64,000 bases of DNA from Catenulispora yoronensis (GCF_039531695.1 NZ_BAAAQN010000063.1:7947-71946), one strand, 5' to 3'; counted from the stretch's first letter, positions 16,019 to 25,055 are shown. Program-made: numbers and translations. The notes: a model not told the origin generated them from the sequence alone.

Positions 16019-17335
16019 TCAGGCTACGCCGAGCACCTTGCGCACGACACCGTCCCACTTGGCCGGGTCGGTGACGTTGCGGCCGTCGACCAGGACCCTG
16101 ACACCGGGGAACTCGTCGGCCGACAGCTCCCAGTACTGCTTGTGCTCGGTGTGCACGATGACGCCCTCGACCTCGGTGCCGGGCTCGTAGGCCGGCAGGC
16201 CGAGCGCGCCGAGCTCCTCGGCGGTGTACAGCGGGTCCGACACGTACGGCTCGGCGCCGTTGGCCGCGAGCGCCGACACCAGGCCGTAGACGCCGGAGAA
16301 CGCGGTCTCCTTCACGCCGCCGCCGCGGTAGGCCGCGCCGAGCACCAGCACCTTGCGGCCGGCCAGGCCGCCGCCGAGCAGGCCCTCCAGCAGGCCGACC
16401 AGGTAGACCGGCTGCGCCAGGTTCGACTCGCGGGCCGCGCGCACGATGGTGGCGTCGGGGTCGTTGAACAGGTAGAAGCGCGGGTAGACCGGGATGCAGT
16501 GGCCGCCGACCGCCGGGCCGGGCTGGTGGATGTGGCTGAACGGCTGGCTGTTGGAGGCCTCGATGACCTGGAAGATGTCGATGCCGGTCCGGTCGGCGAA
16601 CCGCGCGAACTGGTTGGCCAGGCCGATGTTGACGTCCCGGTACGTGGTCTCGGCCAGCTTGGCCAGTTCGGCGGCCTCCGCCGAGCCCAGGTCCCACACG
16701 CCGTTGCCGCGCTTCAGATCCGGACGCTCGTCGAAGTCCAGCGTCTCCTCGTAGAAGCGGACCGCGGCCGCCGCCGAGTCCGCGTCGATCCCGCCGACCA
16801 GCTTCGGGTACTTGCGGAGGTCGGCGAAGATCCGGCCGGTGTAGACCCGCTCGGGGCTGTGGCACAGCAGGAAGTCGCGGCCGGCGTTCAGGCCGGAGGC
16901 GGCCTCCAGCGCGGGCAGGAAGCGCTCACGGGTGGTGTGCACCGGCAGCGTGGTCTCGTAGCTCAGCAGGATGCCGGTCCGGCCCTCGGCCGCGGCCTCC
17001 TTCAGGCCGGCGGCGATGGTCTGGGTGGCGGCGTCCATGGCCCGGAAGTCCGGGACCGCCTCCTCGTCGACCACGACCGGCACCACGACCACGACCGCGT
17101 CGCTGTCCGCCACGGCGGCGACCCCGTCCAGGGTCGCGGTGAGCAGGCCGGCCTTGACCACCTCGGGCAGCCGCACGTCCAGCTCGGCCTCGCCCGGGAA
17201 CGGCTCGACCCCGGCGTTGATCTGATCGATCACCCGCGGCATCACGTCGACGCCGTAGACCTGGTGGCCCTTCGAGGCGAACTGCACGGCCAGCGGCAGG
17301 CCGATCTTGCCCATTCCAATGACGCTGATCTTCAC
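16019..17335 (-). CDS. Nucleotide-sugar dehydrogenase (UDP-sugar 6-dehydrogenase family)
   Basis: A 438-residue NAD-dependent dehydrogenase of the UDP-glucose/UDP-ManNAc dehydrogenase family. It has the Rossmann start VKISVIGMGKIGLPLA, the central helix block LAKLAETTYRDVNIGLANQFARFA, the catalytic Cys in GPAVGGHCIPVYPRFY, and the C-terminal UDP-binding domain (KVLVLGAAYRGGGVKETAFS). It oxidises C6 of a UDP-sugar twice to a uronic acid. The GTG at 17335 begins exactly at the Rossmann strand, with GGAG upstream. It is a distant paralogue of the dehydrogenase at 37147. Substrate choice between UDP-GlcNAc, UDP-ManNAc and others cannot be made from sequence alone. Confidence 0.85.
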   Translation of the reverse strand: MKISVIGMGKIGLPLAVQFASKGHQVYGVDVMPRVIDQINAGVEPFPGEAELDVRLPEVVKAGLLTATLDGVAAVADSDAVVVVVPVVVDEEAVPDFRAMDAATQTIAAGLKEAAAEGRTGILLSYETTLPVHTTRERFLPALEAASGLNAGRDFLLCHSPERVYTGRIFADLRKYPKLVGGIDADSAAAAVRFYEETLDFDERPDLKRGNGVWDLGSAEAAELAKLAETTYRDVNIGLANQFARFADRTGIDIFQVIEASNSQPFSHIHQPGPAVGGHCIPVYPRFYLFNDPDATIVRAARESNLAQPVYLVGLLEGLLGGGLAGRKVLVLGAAYRGGGVKETAFSGVYGLVSALAANGAEPYVSDPLYTAEELGALGLPAYEPGTEVEGVIVHTEHKQYWELSADEFPGVRVLVDGRNVTDPAKWDGVVRKVLGVA

Positions 17336-17444
17336 AGTGCTCGGGACTCCAGGTTCGGCTATCGGCTTCCTACACGTAGCAGGACGCAAGCGTACCCGGC
17401 CCAGTTTCAAATACCCTTATGCCGTCTACTTGCTGAGGAGTACC

Positions 17445-18371
17445 GTGACCGACCTTGAACTCACCGTCATCGTCCCGACCCGGGAGCGCCCGGACCTGTT
17501 GAAGCAGACGGTGGACTCGATCGTCACGTCCGCGCGGGCGGCCTCCGACCGCCTCGGCGCCACGGTCCGCGTTCTGGTCGTGGACGACGCCTCCCCGACG
17601 GATTCCACGCGCGAACTGGTGAACCGCCTCGGCGCCGAGGCGAAAGCCGCCGGAACCGCGGTGACCGTGGACTACGAACGGGTCGAGGTCCACGACGGCC
17701 GCAAAGACCCCGGCGCGGCCATCGCTCTTGGCGTCTCCCTGGCGCGCTCCCGCTATCTGACCATCTTCGGCGACGACGACATCATGCTCCCGGCGCACAT
17801 CGCGCTCCATCTGCGCAACATGCGCCAAGGCGCCGACGTCAGCGCGGCCTCGTACTACATCACCGACGGGCAGCTGAACCGCCAGCACGCGAAGCGCCGC
17901 CGCGCCGCCCATCTCGGGGACCTGCTGATCGGCCGCATCGACGTCAACGACGGAGCCTTCGTCCGCACCGAGCTGATCCAGTCCGTGGAACTGGATCCGG
18001 CGCTGCTGGCCCAGATGCTGTACCCGGTGTGGGCGACTCTGCTGATCGACGGTCGCAAGTTCGTGTACTCGCGCCAGCCGACGTTCTTGTACCGACGCCA
18101 CGACGCGAACATCAGCAGCGTCAACAAGGACGCCGAGGACGCGGCGCTGCGGAAGTCGTTGCAGGAGAAGTACCAGGCTCTGGCGTCGGAGCGGCTGGGG
18201 GCCGTTCCGGAGCCGCGCAAGGTGGACTGGGCCCGGCACAAGCGGGAGTGGCGGTACTCCAAGAAGGGCTACGTGCGCTGGCGGATGGCGGCGACGGAGT
18301 TGGCGGTGAAGCGGAATCCGGTGGTGCGCAAGGCTTTCCGGATGCCGCCGTTGCCGCCGAAGGAGTCCTAG
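17445..18371 (+). CDS. Family 2 glycosyltransferase
   Basis: A 308-residue soluble GT2 enzyme. LTVIVPTRERPDLLKQTVDSIV is the nucleotide-binding strand, VLVVDDASPTDSTRELV the first Asp motif, and TIFGDDDIMLP the metal-binding D-x-D. No membrane helix is seen. The C-terminus is strongly basic, which would suit membrane-surface association. It should extend a surface glycan on a lipid carrier. The GTG at 17445 follows GAGGAG by 4 nt. It is divergent from the nucleotide-sugar dehydrogenase across 109 bp, and its end lies in a short tandem repeat shared with the convergent flippase gene. Confidence 0.85.
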   Translation: MTDLELTVIVPTRERPDLLKQTVDSIVTSARAASDRLGATVRVLVVDDASPTDSTRELVNRLGAEAKAAGTAVTVDYERVEVHDGRKDPGAAIALGVSLARSRYLTIFGDDDIMLPAHIALHLRNMRQGADVSAASYYITDGQLNRQHAKRRRAAHLGDLLIGRIDVNDGAFVRTELIQSVELDPALLAQMLYPVWATLLIDGRKFVYSRQPTFLYRRHDANISSVNKDAEDAALRKSLQEKYQALASERLGAVPEPRKVDWARHKREWRYSKKGYVRWRMAATELAVKRNPVVRKAFRMPPLPPKES

Positions 18372-18432
18372 AGCTACGGAGTCCTGAAGCTACGGAGTCC
18401 TGAAGCAAGCAGTCCCGGAGCCAAGAGTCCTA
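18358..18432. repeat. Degenerate 16-bp tandem repeat between convergent genes
   Basis: AGCTACGGAGTCCTGA occurs twice exactly (18372-18387, 18388-18403). Looser copies sharing GAGTCCT lie on both sides, at the end of the glycosyltransferase gene and running into the stop codon of the convergent flippase gene. Confidence 0.75.
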
Positions 18433-19785
18433 GATCCGGGTCGGGCCCGGGGCGGCGGCGGTCAGCACGCCTCCGCCTCGCTCCTCCCGCGCGCAGATTC
18501 CCGCCGCGACCAGATCGGCGACGATCGTCACCAGCCGGGAAGCCAGCGCCACCACCGTCGCCTTCCCCGGATCCAGCACCGGCTGAAGCGCGGCGACGAG
18601 AATCAGCTCGCGGACCCCGGCTCCGGCCGGCGCGAAGACGATGATGAACCCGACGCTCCAGGCGAAGGCGTAGCCACCGATCGCCAACAGCAACGTGTGC
18701 CACGCCGGCGCCCCCAGCGCCACGGCCAGGACCCAGATGTGCAGCCCGGCGGCCACCCAGCCCGCGAAGCCCCGCGCCGCCGTCCGCACCAGCGTGGCAC
18801 CGGTCAGCGGCTCGATCGGCGGCCGGCGCGTGAGCCGGAACAGCGTGCGCAGCAACGGGTTCGCCACTCTCGGATGCAACCCGGCCAGCAGCACCGGCAC
18901 CACGGCGAACGCCCACAGGTACCCGCCGCCGGCGCCCCCGGCGATCGGCAGCGTCGCCGCCGCCACCAGCAACGCGGTCGCCAGCGAGACCAGCATCGCC
19001 AACGCGGCGGCCGCGGCACTGCGCGCCCGCGGAATCCGGTGCGCGCGCCCCAGCTGCATCTGCGCGACGACCGGCCACACCGAGCCCGGAAGGTATTTGC
19101 CGAGCTGGCTCACGAAGAAGACACGCGCCGCGGGGCGCACCGCCAGCGGCGATCCGAGCGCTCCCAACAGACCGCGCCACGCGAGCATCATCGCCGTGAT
19201 CGTCCCGAGCGCCGGCACCAGGGCGGCGGCCAGCGGCAGCGGGCCCAGCTCCTCGAACCCGGCCCGGACCCGCGCCCACTGGCGCACCACGGCATAGATG
19301 CCGGCCGCGAGCGTGAGCGCGAGGAAGCCGAGCCTGGCCAGTTGGCCGCGGCCCGTGGTGGTGGGCGCGAGGACGGCGTCGGCGTCGGCGTCCGAGGCCG
19401 GCCCGGTGGTCGCGCCGGTCGTGGCCGCGCCGGTCGTGTCCGAGCCAGTCACGCCCGCGCCGCCCGTGCCGGTCAGATCCACGCCGTCCGCGCCGCCCGC
19501 GTCCAGGCCGGACACCGGTCGGCCCGGCGGCGGAACAGCGAGCTCGATGGTGGCCCCGTCGGTGAAATCCAGCACCGGATCATCATCCGGCACCGAAGGC
19601 CTCCGCGACTCGGAAACCACCGGTTCGGCGGCCTCCGCCGCTTCGATCGGCGTAATCGCCCCGTCCGGACCGGCAGCCCCGTCCGACGCACCAGCCCCGT
19701 CCGGCCCGGCCGGATTCCCGGCACCAGCCCCAGAATCCGCCCCTGCACGTCGGGGAAGGCGTGAGCCGCTACTGTGGCTGAACAT
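18430..19785 (-). CDS. Flippase-like membrane protein (LPG synthase TM / UPF0104 family)
   Basis: About 451 residues. The first 150 are disordered, rich in Ala, Gly, Thr and Asp. From about residue 150 there are some eight membrane helices (LARLGFLALTLAAGIYAVV, AALVPALGTITAMMLAW and so on) with the family landmarks SQLGKYLPGSVWPVVAQ and FAPAGAGVRELIL. This is the lysylphosphatidylglycerol-synthase membrane domain without the catalytic domain; in polysaccharide loci such proteins are suspected lipid or sugar-lipid transporters. The ATG at 19785 has AGGA 5 nt upstream but overlaps the start codon of the divergent glycosyltransferase. A shorter start inside the disordered segment is possible. 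Confidence 0.75.
   Translation of the reverse strand: MFSHSSGSRLPRRAGADSGAGAGNPAGPDGAGASDGAAGPDGAITPIEAAEAAEPVVSESRRPSVPDDDPVLDFTDGATIELAVPPPGRPVSGLDAGGADGVDLTGTGGAGVTGSDTTGAATTGATTGPASDADADAVLAPTTTGRGQLARLGFLALTLAAGIYAVVRQWARVRAGFEELGPLPLAAALVPALGTITAMMLAWRGLLGALGSPLAVRPAARVFFVSQLGKYLPGSVWPVVAQMQLGRAHRIPRARSAAAAALAMLVSLATALLVAAATLPIAGGAGGGYLWAFAVVPVLLAGLHPRVANPLLRTLFRLTRRPPIEPLTGATLVRTAARGFAGWVAAGLHIWVLAVALGAPAWHTLLLAIGGYAFAWSVGFIIVFAPAGAGVRELILVAALQPVLDPGKATVVALASRLVTIVADLVAAGICAREERGGGVLTAAAPGPTRI
19770..19775 (+). promoter_or_regulatory. -10-like hexamer ahead of the glycosyltransferase at 19784
   Basis: TACTGT (TANNNT) lies 8 nt before the ATG at 19784, inside the N-terminal coding part of the opposite gene. 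A near-leaderless transcript would follow. Confidence 0.35.
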
Positions 19786-20884
19786 GCGAGTCCTGATCTT
19801 CGGCACTTACGATGTGGCTACCCACCCTCGCGTGGAAGTCATCGCCGAGGGTTTGCGCGCTGCGGGTCTTGAGGTCCGCGAGTGTAACGCGCCGCTCGGT
19901 TTCGACACAGCCGCGCGCGTCCGCATACTGGCCCAGCCCTGGCGAGCGCCCGCGCTCGGAGTGCGGCTGGCACGGTGCTGGGTGCGGCTGGTTCGGGGCG
20001 CGCTGCGCGGGCCGCGACCGGACGTGGTGGTGGTCGGTTACCTGGGGCACTTCGACGTGCACCTGGCGCGGCTGCTGTTCGGCCGGCGCCGGGTGGTGCT
20101 GGACCATCTCGTCGGCGCCGCCGACACCGCCCGGGACCGCCAGCTGGGCCGGGGGTTGTGGAAGCCGGTGCTGCGGGCCGTCGACGCCGCCGCGCTCGGC
20201 GCCGCGCGGATCGTCGTGGTCGACACCGAGGAGCACCGGGAAGCGCTGCCCGCCCGGTTCCGCGCCCGGGCCGTGGTCGTCCCCGTGGGGGCGCCGGAGG
20301 CGTGGTTCAAGCACGGCCAGGCCGAGGAACCGGGGCCGGAGCCTCTGCGGGTCGTCTTCTACGGCCTGTTCACACCGCTGCAAGGCGCCACGACGATCGG
20401 CACCGCCATCGCCCGCCTCGCCGACGCCCCGGTGGCGGTCACGATGATCGGCGACGGCCAGGACAAGGCCGCCACGGTCGGCAACGCCGGGGACGCGGCC
20501 GACGTCACCTGGCTCGACTGGGTCCCGGCCGCCGAGCTGCCCGCTCTCGTGGCGGAGCACGACGTCTGCCTCGGCATCTTCGGCACCAGCCAGAAGGCCC
20601 TGCGCGTGGTTCCCAACAAGGTCTATCAGGGCGCGGCGGCCGGTTGCGCGGTGGTCACTTCGGACACCCCGCCCCAGCGCCACGCGCTCGGGGAGGCCGT
20701 CCGCTACGTCCCGCCGGGCGACCCGGAAGCGCTCGCGGCGGTGCTCAGGGAACTGGCCGACGACCGCGAGCAGCTCCGCCGCCTGCGAGAGGCCGCCACC
20801 CGGGCCGCGCACGAGCGCTTCACGCCCGAACGAGTCGTCCAGCCGCTGCTCGCCAAACTGGCCGGGGCGACCGGACGGAAGTGA
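19784..20884 (+). CDS. Glycosyltransferase, GT-B fold (GT4-like)
   Basis: A 366-residue GT-B enzyme. It begins directly at the fold with MRVLIFGTYDVATHPRVEVIAEGLRAAGLEV and has a second Rossmann domain from about residue 190 (LRVVFYGLFTPLQGATTIGTAIARL). The donor-site region reads ALRVVPNKVYQGAAAGCAVVTSDTPPQRHAL, close to the GT4 E-x7-E region but with the key acidic positions weakly conserved. It probably adds one sugar of the surface polymer. Its start codon overlaps that of the divergent flippase gene (ATG at 19784 against ATG at 19785 on the other strand). Confidence 0.85.
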   Translation: MRVLIFGTYDVATHPRVEVIAEGLRAAGLEVRECNAPLGFDTAARVRILAQPWRAPALGVRLARCWVRLVRGALRGPRPDVVVVGYLGHFDVHLARLLFGRRRVVLDHLVGAADTARDRQLGRGLWKPVLRAVDAAALGAARIVVVDTEEHREALPARFRARAVVVPVGAPEAWFKHGQAEEPGPEPLRVVFYGLFTPLQGATTIGTAIARLADAPVAVTMIGDGQDKAATVGNAGDAADVTWLDWVPAAELPALVAEHDVCLGIFGTSQKALRVVPNKVYQGAAAGCAVVTSDTPPQRHALGEAVRYVPPGDPEALAAVLRELADDREQLRRLREAATRAAHERFTPERVVQPLLAKLAGATGRK

Positions 20885-20902
20885 CCGGCCGCACCGGCCG
20901 GT
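20884..20902 (+). terminator. Perfect 8-bp hairpin after the glycosyltransferase
   Basis: ACCGGCCG (20884-20891) pairs with CGGCCGGT (20895-20902) around a 3-nt loop, starting at the last base of the stop codon. No U tract follows. Confidence 0.45.
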
Positions 20903-20993
20903 TCGCTCGGTCCCGCCGCCCCTCACGGCCGGGACCCGCCCGAGCGGCCCGGCCCGGCTCGACCGCCGCGGCCATGGCCGTAGCCGTAACTGT

Positions 20994-21015
20994 GGCTGTG
21001 GCTGCGACCACAGCC
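20994..21015 (-). terminator. Hairpin after the YfhO-like gene
   Basis: GGCTGTGG (20994-21001) and CCACAGCC (21008-21015) form a perfect 8-bp stem with a 6-nt loop, 43 bp past the stop of the YfhO-like gene and between convergent genes. It may stop transcripts from both sides. Confidence 0.4.
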
Positions 21016-21058
21016 CCGGCCACAGTCACAGCCGACGGCCACCGCGTCCCGAGCCGCC

Positions 21059-24000
21059 TCACACACCGGCGTCCTCCAGAACTCCCCCGCTGCCCCCACC
21101 GTCGCCACCGCCATCGCCCCCGCCGACATCGCGCTCCAGCGCTCGCCGCGCCAGGTCGGCCTCCACCTCGGCGCCCGGTCCGGGCCCCGGCGGCCCCGCC
21201 GCCACAGCGCTCTTGGAACGCCCGCGCAACACGATGAACTCCCAGGTCACGGTCCGTCCCCGCCGCGCGTACCAGGTCTCCACGCCGACCCCGCCCGCGA
21301 GCCCGAACGCCGTGGCGGCGCTCGCGTAGGCCCCGAGCCCTCCGTCCGGCGAGGAGTACCGCAGCGTGACGGTGTGCGTCCCGGCCGGCACCAGCACGGC
21401 CACCAGCCCCTGGTCGGCGGGCACCAGCCGGGCCTTGGTCCCGTCCACCGACGCCGACCAGCCGACCTGGTCGGAGTCCGCCACCACCAGGTAGCCCGGG
21501 GCCGTGGTGTTCAGCGTCACCCCTATCGAGTCGGTGCCGTCGGCCAGCGTCGTCAGCGAGGCCGTGCCGGAGGCCGACGGATCGGCCGGGCCGGTCAGCG
21601 GGGTCCCGCTGTTCAGCACGACCGTCGAGTCGTCCAGTGTTCCGGAGGCCAGCAGCTGCACCCGCTGCGCGGTGTTCGGCACCACCACCGCCGAGGACGC
21701 CCAGCGGATCCGCGGCAGCGCGTTGAGGCGCTGGTAGATCACCGACGATCCGGCGTACACCAGCCGCAGCCCGTCGCCCGGGTCCACGACCGTCGCCAGC
21801 GCCACCGCGCCGGCGTCGGCCCGGACCGCCAGCGGCTTCGTCTTGGCCGTGTGCAGCGTGATGGTGGCCACTCGGGGACCGTGCGCGGCGGCGGAGTCCA
21901 GGGCCACCGGCACGTCGAACTCGACGCCGGTCCTGATCCCGGTGGTCAGCCGCTTGGTGGAGGTGGCGACCCCCGATCCGTCGCTGACCGAGACCTCGAT
22001 CCAGTCGTTCGCCGACTTGGGCGCGTAGGCGAACACGTCGTCGGCGGAACCGGACGGGATCAGCCCCAGGGCCCGGACGTCGTCGCCGATCGGCAGCGCC
22101 ACCTGCGTGGGCACATTGGGCTGGAGCAGCAGGGACGTCCCGTCGCTGACGGCGTCCACGCGGGTGCCGAACACCGCCTCGTTGGGCGCGGCGGTGAAGT
22201 ACGCGACGCCCAGCCGGTCCAGGATCGGGCTCGTCGCCTGCGCGGTGTCCGCGCTGAACTGGAGCCGGGTCGGGGCCGGGACCGGGTTGCCGGGGACGCC
22301 CTGCACCAGGGTGGCGAACGCCGAGTTCAGGAACGAGTGCCCGTTGAGCGCGCGCAGGCCGTAGACCGAGTCGGTGCCCAGCACCGACGCCTCGGAGGTG
22401 CTCGCGTAGCGGGAGCTGCCGAGGTTCGCGGCCAGGAACTGCTGGGTGTCGGTGATCGGGTAGAAGGTCGCCCGGTCGGAGCCGGGCGTGTAGGTCCCGA
22501 TGAAGGAAGTCCCCTCCACCGCGACCATCACCAGCACACCGCACGCCGCCAGCGAGCGCACGGCGCCGGCCCGCTTGATCGCCGCTCCGTAGCGGACCGC
22601 CAGCCAGAGCACGCCGACCAGCACCGCGGCCAGCGCGATGAGCAGCAGCCCCTTGCCGATCTCGGCGTCGAAGGTCCCGACGGCCGAGCCGGTGCCGTTG
22701 ACCCGCGAGTTGCCGTTGGACACGGCGATCCGGCGGCCCTGCGCGAGCAGCCGCCAGGCCATGACGACCACGAACAGCAGCACGCAGGCCGCCCACACCG
22801 GGTCGGCCCACCGCCGCACCGCCGGACGGCGCAGCCATCGGATCGGCACGGTATTGCGGTACTGCGTGGCGTTCCAGTCCTGCGCGACGGTCTCCGACCG
22901 CCGCCGCAGCACTACTTCGAATCCGACCGCCGCCAGACACGCCAGCAGCAGCCCGGTGACGGCCCGCGCCCGCCCGATGAAGTTCGCCGCGAACAGCGAT
23001 CTCAGCACCGGCACGTCCTGAAGCCCGCCCAGCAGCCATCCGCCGCGGTACACCAGCAGCATCCACACCGCCGTGGCGGCGAGGAAGAACACCCACACCC
23101 CGCGCGGCAGGATCGCCCGCCCGCGGCGCAGGGCCAGCACCGCGACCAGAACGAGCACCAGCACCGCCGCCCCGACATAGGACAGCGACTCCACGGCGTT
23201 CTGGTCCAGGATCCACAGCTGCGAGCCGTCCGAGGCCACCCCGCCGAACGCCCACGGCGCGAACGACGTCAGGAACGACGCCGGGTTCAGGTGGTCGACG
23301 CCGGTCTGCCCGCGCCCCTCGATCAGCCACGAGGAGTAGAACCGCGCGAACGGCAGCAGCTGGAACATCGCCAGCCCGATGCCGGCCGCCACGCCGGTGG
23401 CCAGCCCGGCCAGCTCACCGAGCCGGCGGGTCCGCACCAGCGCGTAGACGCCGGCGGTCAGCAGCGCGTAGCCCTCGACCGAGGGGAAGCCGCCGAGCAG
23501 CAGCGCTCCGACGGTCAGGGCGAGCACCGCCACGTCCCGGATCCGGCGCCGCTGCAGGAACCGCTCGACGGCCCAGAACACCAGCGGTACGAACGCCCCG
23601 ACCCGGGTCTGCGGCCAGCCCTGCCAGGCCACCATGTAGGCGCCGGAGACGTAGGCCATCCCGCCGAGCAGCGCGGCCGGCGGCGACAGCTTCAGCCGCC
23701 GTAGGAACAGGTAGAGCCCGACCAGGCCGACGACCACCTCGGCCAGCCGCTCGTAGGCCGGGGCCAGCCAGGCCGGCAGCAGGTAGAACGGGGCGGTGAC
23801 CGGCGAGGCCAGCGCGTTGTTCGTGATCCCGCCCAGCGGGGTGCCGCCGACGATGTAGGGGTCCCAGGCCGACAGCTGCCCGGACTTCACCCCCTTGGCG
23901 AACAGGTACTCCGCCGGGATCTCCGAGCTGTAGACGTCGGACTGCATCAGGTTCTTGCTCTGGGACTCGGCGAACCCGGCGTTGGCGTAGGCGCCGTAGC

Positions 24001-24133
24001 GCACCATGTAGTCGGTGTCCGCCAGCACGGTGCGTCCGGCCAGCTGCCCGGCGATGCCCCCGACCGCCAGGTAGAGGACGGCCAGCACGGCGCACGCCGT
24101 GACCAGCCGCGCGCCCCACCCGCGGGCGCTCAC
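21059..24133 (-). CDS. YfhO-family membrane glycosyltransferase (GT-C fold)
   Basis: A 1,024-residue protein. An N-terminal membrane helix is followed by an extracellular loop with DPYIVGGTPLGGITN, typical of YfhO, then about a dozen membrane helices to near residue 520, and a beta-rich extracytoplasmic domain. One helix sits near residue 950 and a Gly/Asp-rich tail follows. In Bacillus and Listeria, YfhO/GtlB proteins use a polyprenyl-phosphate sugar made by a CsbB/GtlA-type GT2 enzyme to glycosylate teichoic acid outside the membrane. The GTG start at 24133 overlaps the GT2 stop as GTGA, so the two proteins are translationally coupled. The acceptor polymer is not known. Confidence 0.87.
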   Translation of the reverse strand: MSARGWGARLVTACAVLAVLYLAVGGIAGQLAGRTVLADTDYMVRYGAYANAGFAESQSKNLMQSDVYSSEIPAEYLFAKGVKSGQLSAWDPYIVGGTPLGGITNNALASPVTAPFYLLPAWLAPAYERLAEVVVGLVGLYLFLRRLKLSPPAALLGGMAYVSGAYMVAWQGWPQTRVGAFVPLVFWAVERFLQRRRIRDVAVLALTVGALLLGGFPSVEGYALLTAGVYALVRTRRLGELAGLATGVAAGIGLAMFQLLPFARFYSSWLIEGRGQTGVDHLNPASFLTSFAPWAFGGVASDGSQLWILDQNAVESLSYVGAAVLVLVLVAVLALRRGRAILPRGVWVFFLAATAVWMLLVYRGGWLLGGLQDVPVLRSLFAANFIGRARAVTGLLLACLAAVGFEVVLRRRSETVAQDWNATQYRNTVPIRWLRRPAVRRWADPVWAACVLLFVVVMAWRLLAQGRRIAVSNGNSRVNGTGSAVGTFDAEIGKGLLLIALAAVLVGVLWLAVRYGAAIKRAGAVRSLAACGVLVMVAVEGTSFIGTYTPGSDRATFYPITDTQQFLAANLGSSRYASTSEASVLGTDSVYGLRALNGHSFLNSAFATLVQGVPGNPVPAPTRLQFSADTAQATSPILDRLGVAYFTAAPNEAVFGTRVDAVSDGTSLLLQPNVPTQVALPIGDDVRALGLIPSGSADDVFAYAPKSANDWIEVSVSDGSGVATSTKRLTTGIRTGVEFDVPVALDSAAAHGPRVATITLHTAKTKPLAVRADAGAVALATVVDPGDGLRLVYAGSSVIYQRLNALPRIRWASSAVVVPNTAQRVQLLASGTLDDSTVVLNSGTPLTGPADPSASGTASLTTLADGTDSIGVTLNTTAPGYLVVADSDQVGWSASVDGTKARLVPADQGLVAVLVPAGTHTVTLRYSSPDGGLGAYASAATAFGLAGGVGVETWYARRGRTVTWEFIVLRGRSKSAVAAGPPGPGPGAEVEADLARRALERDVGGGDGGGDGGGSGGVLEDAGV

Positions 24134-25050
24134 TCGGGCCGGGAGCGCACGATGAGGTCGGCCAGCAATGCCATCGATGCGATGATCAAGCCGCTGAGCA
24201 GCAGCAGCGCGGTGTTCTGAGCGAACCGGAAGGGGTGGGTGGCCAGGTCGAAGACCGCCTTCACCACGCCGATCCCGACCAGCCACAGGGCCGGCGGCAT
24301 CAGGACCTTGAGCGGATTGAAGTACATCACCATCCGCAGCACCTGCAGGATGTACCGGTAGGCGTCCTTGACGAACTTGAACTTGGACTTGCCGGCCCGC
24401 TTGGCGTAGTCGATCGGCGTGTAGACCACGTTCTTCTGGTTCGACATGAACGCCAGCGTGATCGTGGTGACGCAGGAGAAGCCGGGGGGCAGCAGCCGCA
24501 GATAGGGCAGCGCGACCTCGCGGCGCATCGCGCGCAGACCGGAGTTCAGGTCCGGGATCTTCTGGTTGGTGAGCTTCTCGGCGATCTTGCGGATCACCCA
24601 CTTCGCCGGGATCCGCAGCAGCCGGTGCGAACCCATCTCGGCCTTGCGCGCGCCGACCACCTGGTCTATCGAGGCGTCGAAGTCGAGCATCTCCACCAGC
24701 TCGGGGATCCGCTCGTTCGGGTAGGACATGTCGGCGTCGGTCCACACCACGATGTCCCCGGCGGCCATCTTCGACCCGATCCGGCGGACAGTGCCGGCTC
24801 CGCCGTTGCGCGTGAAGGCCACGACCTTCACGTTGGGGAAGTCGATCTCGGCCTTGCGCAGCACCTCCAACGTCCCGTCGGTCGACGCGTCGTCGATGGC
24901 CAGTACCTCGTACGGGTAACCAGCGGCGTCGAGAGCGGCGCAAATGCGCCGGATCTCCAACAAGACATGGGCTTCCTCGTTATAACACGGCAACACGACG
25001 CTGACGTGAGGAGGAGGCTGCTCGTTCTCCAAGGATCCAGCCCCTTTCAT
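24130..25050 (-). CDS. Polyprenyl-phosphate glycosyltransferase (GT2, CsbB/GtrB/DPM1-like)
   Basis: A 306-residue GT2 protein. Residues 15-240 are the catalytic domain: VSVVLPCYNEEAHV, VLAIDDASTDGTLEVL, VVWTDADMSYPNERIPELV (D-x-D) and PDLNSGLRAMRREVALPYLRLLPPGFSC. The C-terminus has two membrane helices (MPPALWLVGIGVVKAVFDL and LLLLSGLIIASMALLADLI), the CsbB/GtrB layout. Such enzymes load a sugar onto polyprenyl phosphate at the inner face. A downstream TTG at 25032 with AAAGGGG before it is an alternative start; ATG 25050 has a -10 (TACAGT, 25061-25056) only 5 nt upstream. It is coupled to the YfhO-like gene. Confidence 0.88.
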   Translation of the reverse strand: MKGAGSLENEQPPPHVSVVLPCYNEEAHVLLEIRRICAALDAAGYPYEVLAIDDASTDGTLEVLRKAEIDFPNVKVVAFTRNGGAGTVRRIGSKMAAGDIVVWTDADMSYPNERIPELVEMLDFDASIDQVVGARKAEMGSHRLLRIPAKWVIRKIAEKLTNQKIPDLNSGLRAMRREVALPYLRLLPPGFSCVTTITLAFMSNQKNVVYTPIDYAKRAGKSKFKFVKDAYRYILQVLRMVMYFNPLKVLMPPALWLVGIGVVKAVFDLATHPFRFAQNTALLLLSGLIIASMALLADLIVRSRPE

Positions 25051-25055
25051 CAGGC

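Noticed and set aside
16019..17410. Longer form of the nucleotide-sugar dehydrogenase beginning at 17410
   Set aside because: The extra 25 residues (basic, no homology) lie in the divergent promoter; the GTG at 17335 starts exactly at the Rossmann strand.
20820..23330. 836-codon minus-strand frame under the YfhO-like gene
   Set aside because: Same strand but out of frame; low-complexity Arg/Gly product, while the accepted frame shows membrane helices and YfhO motifs.
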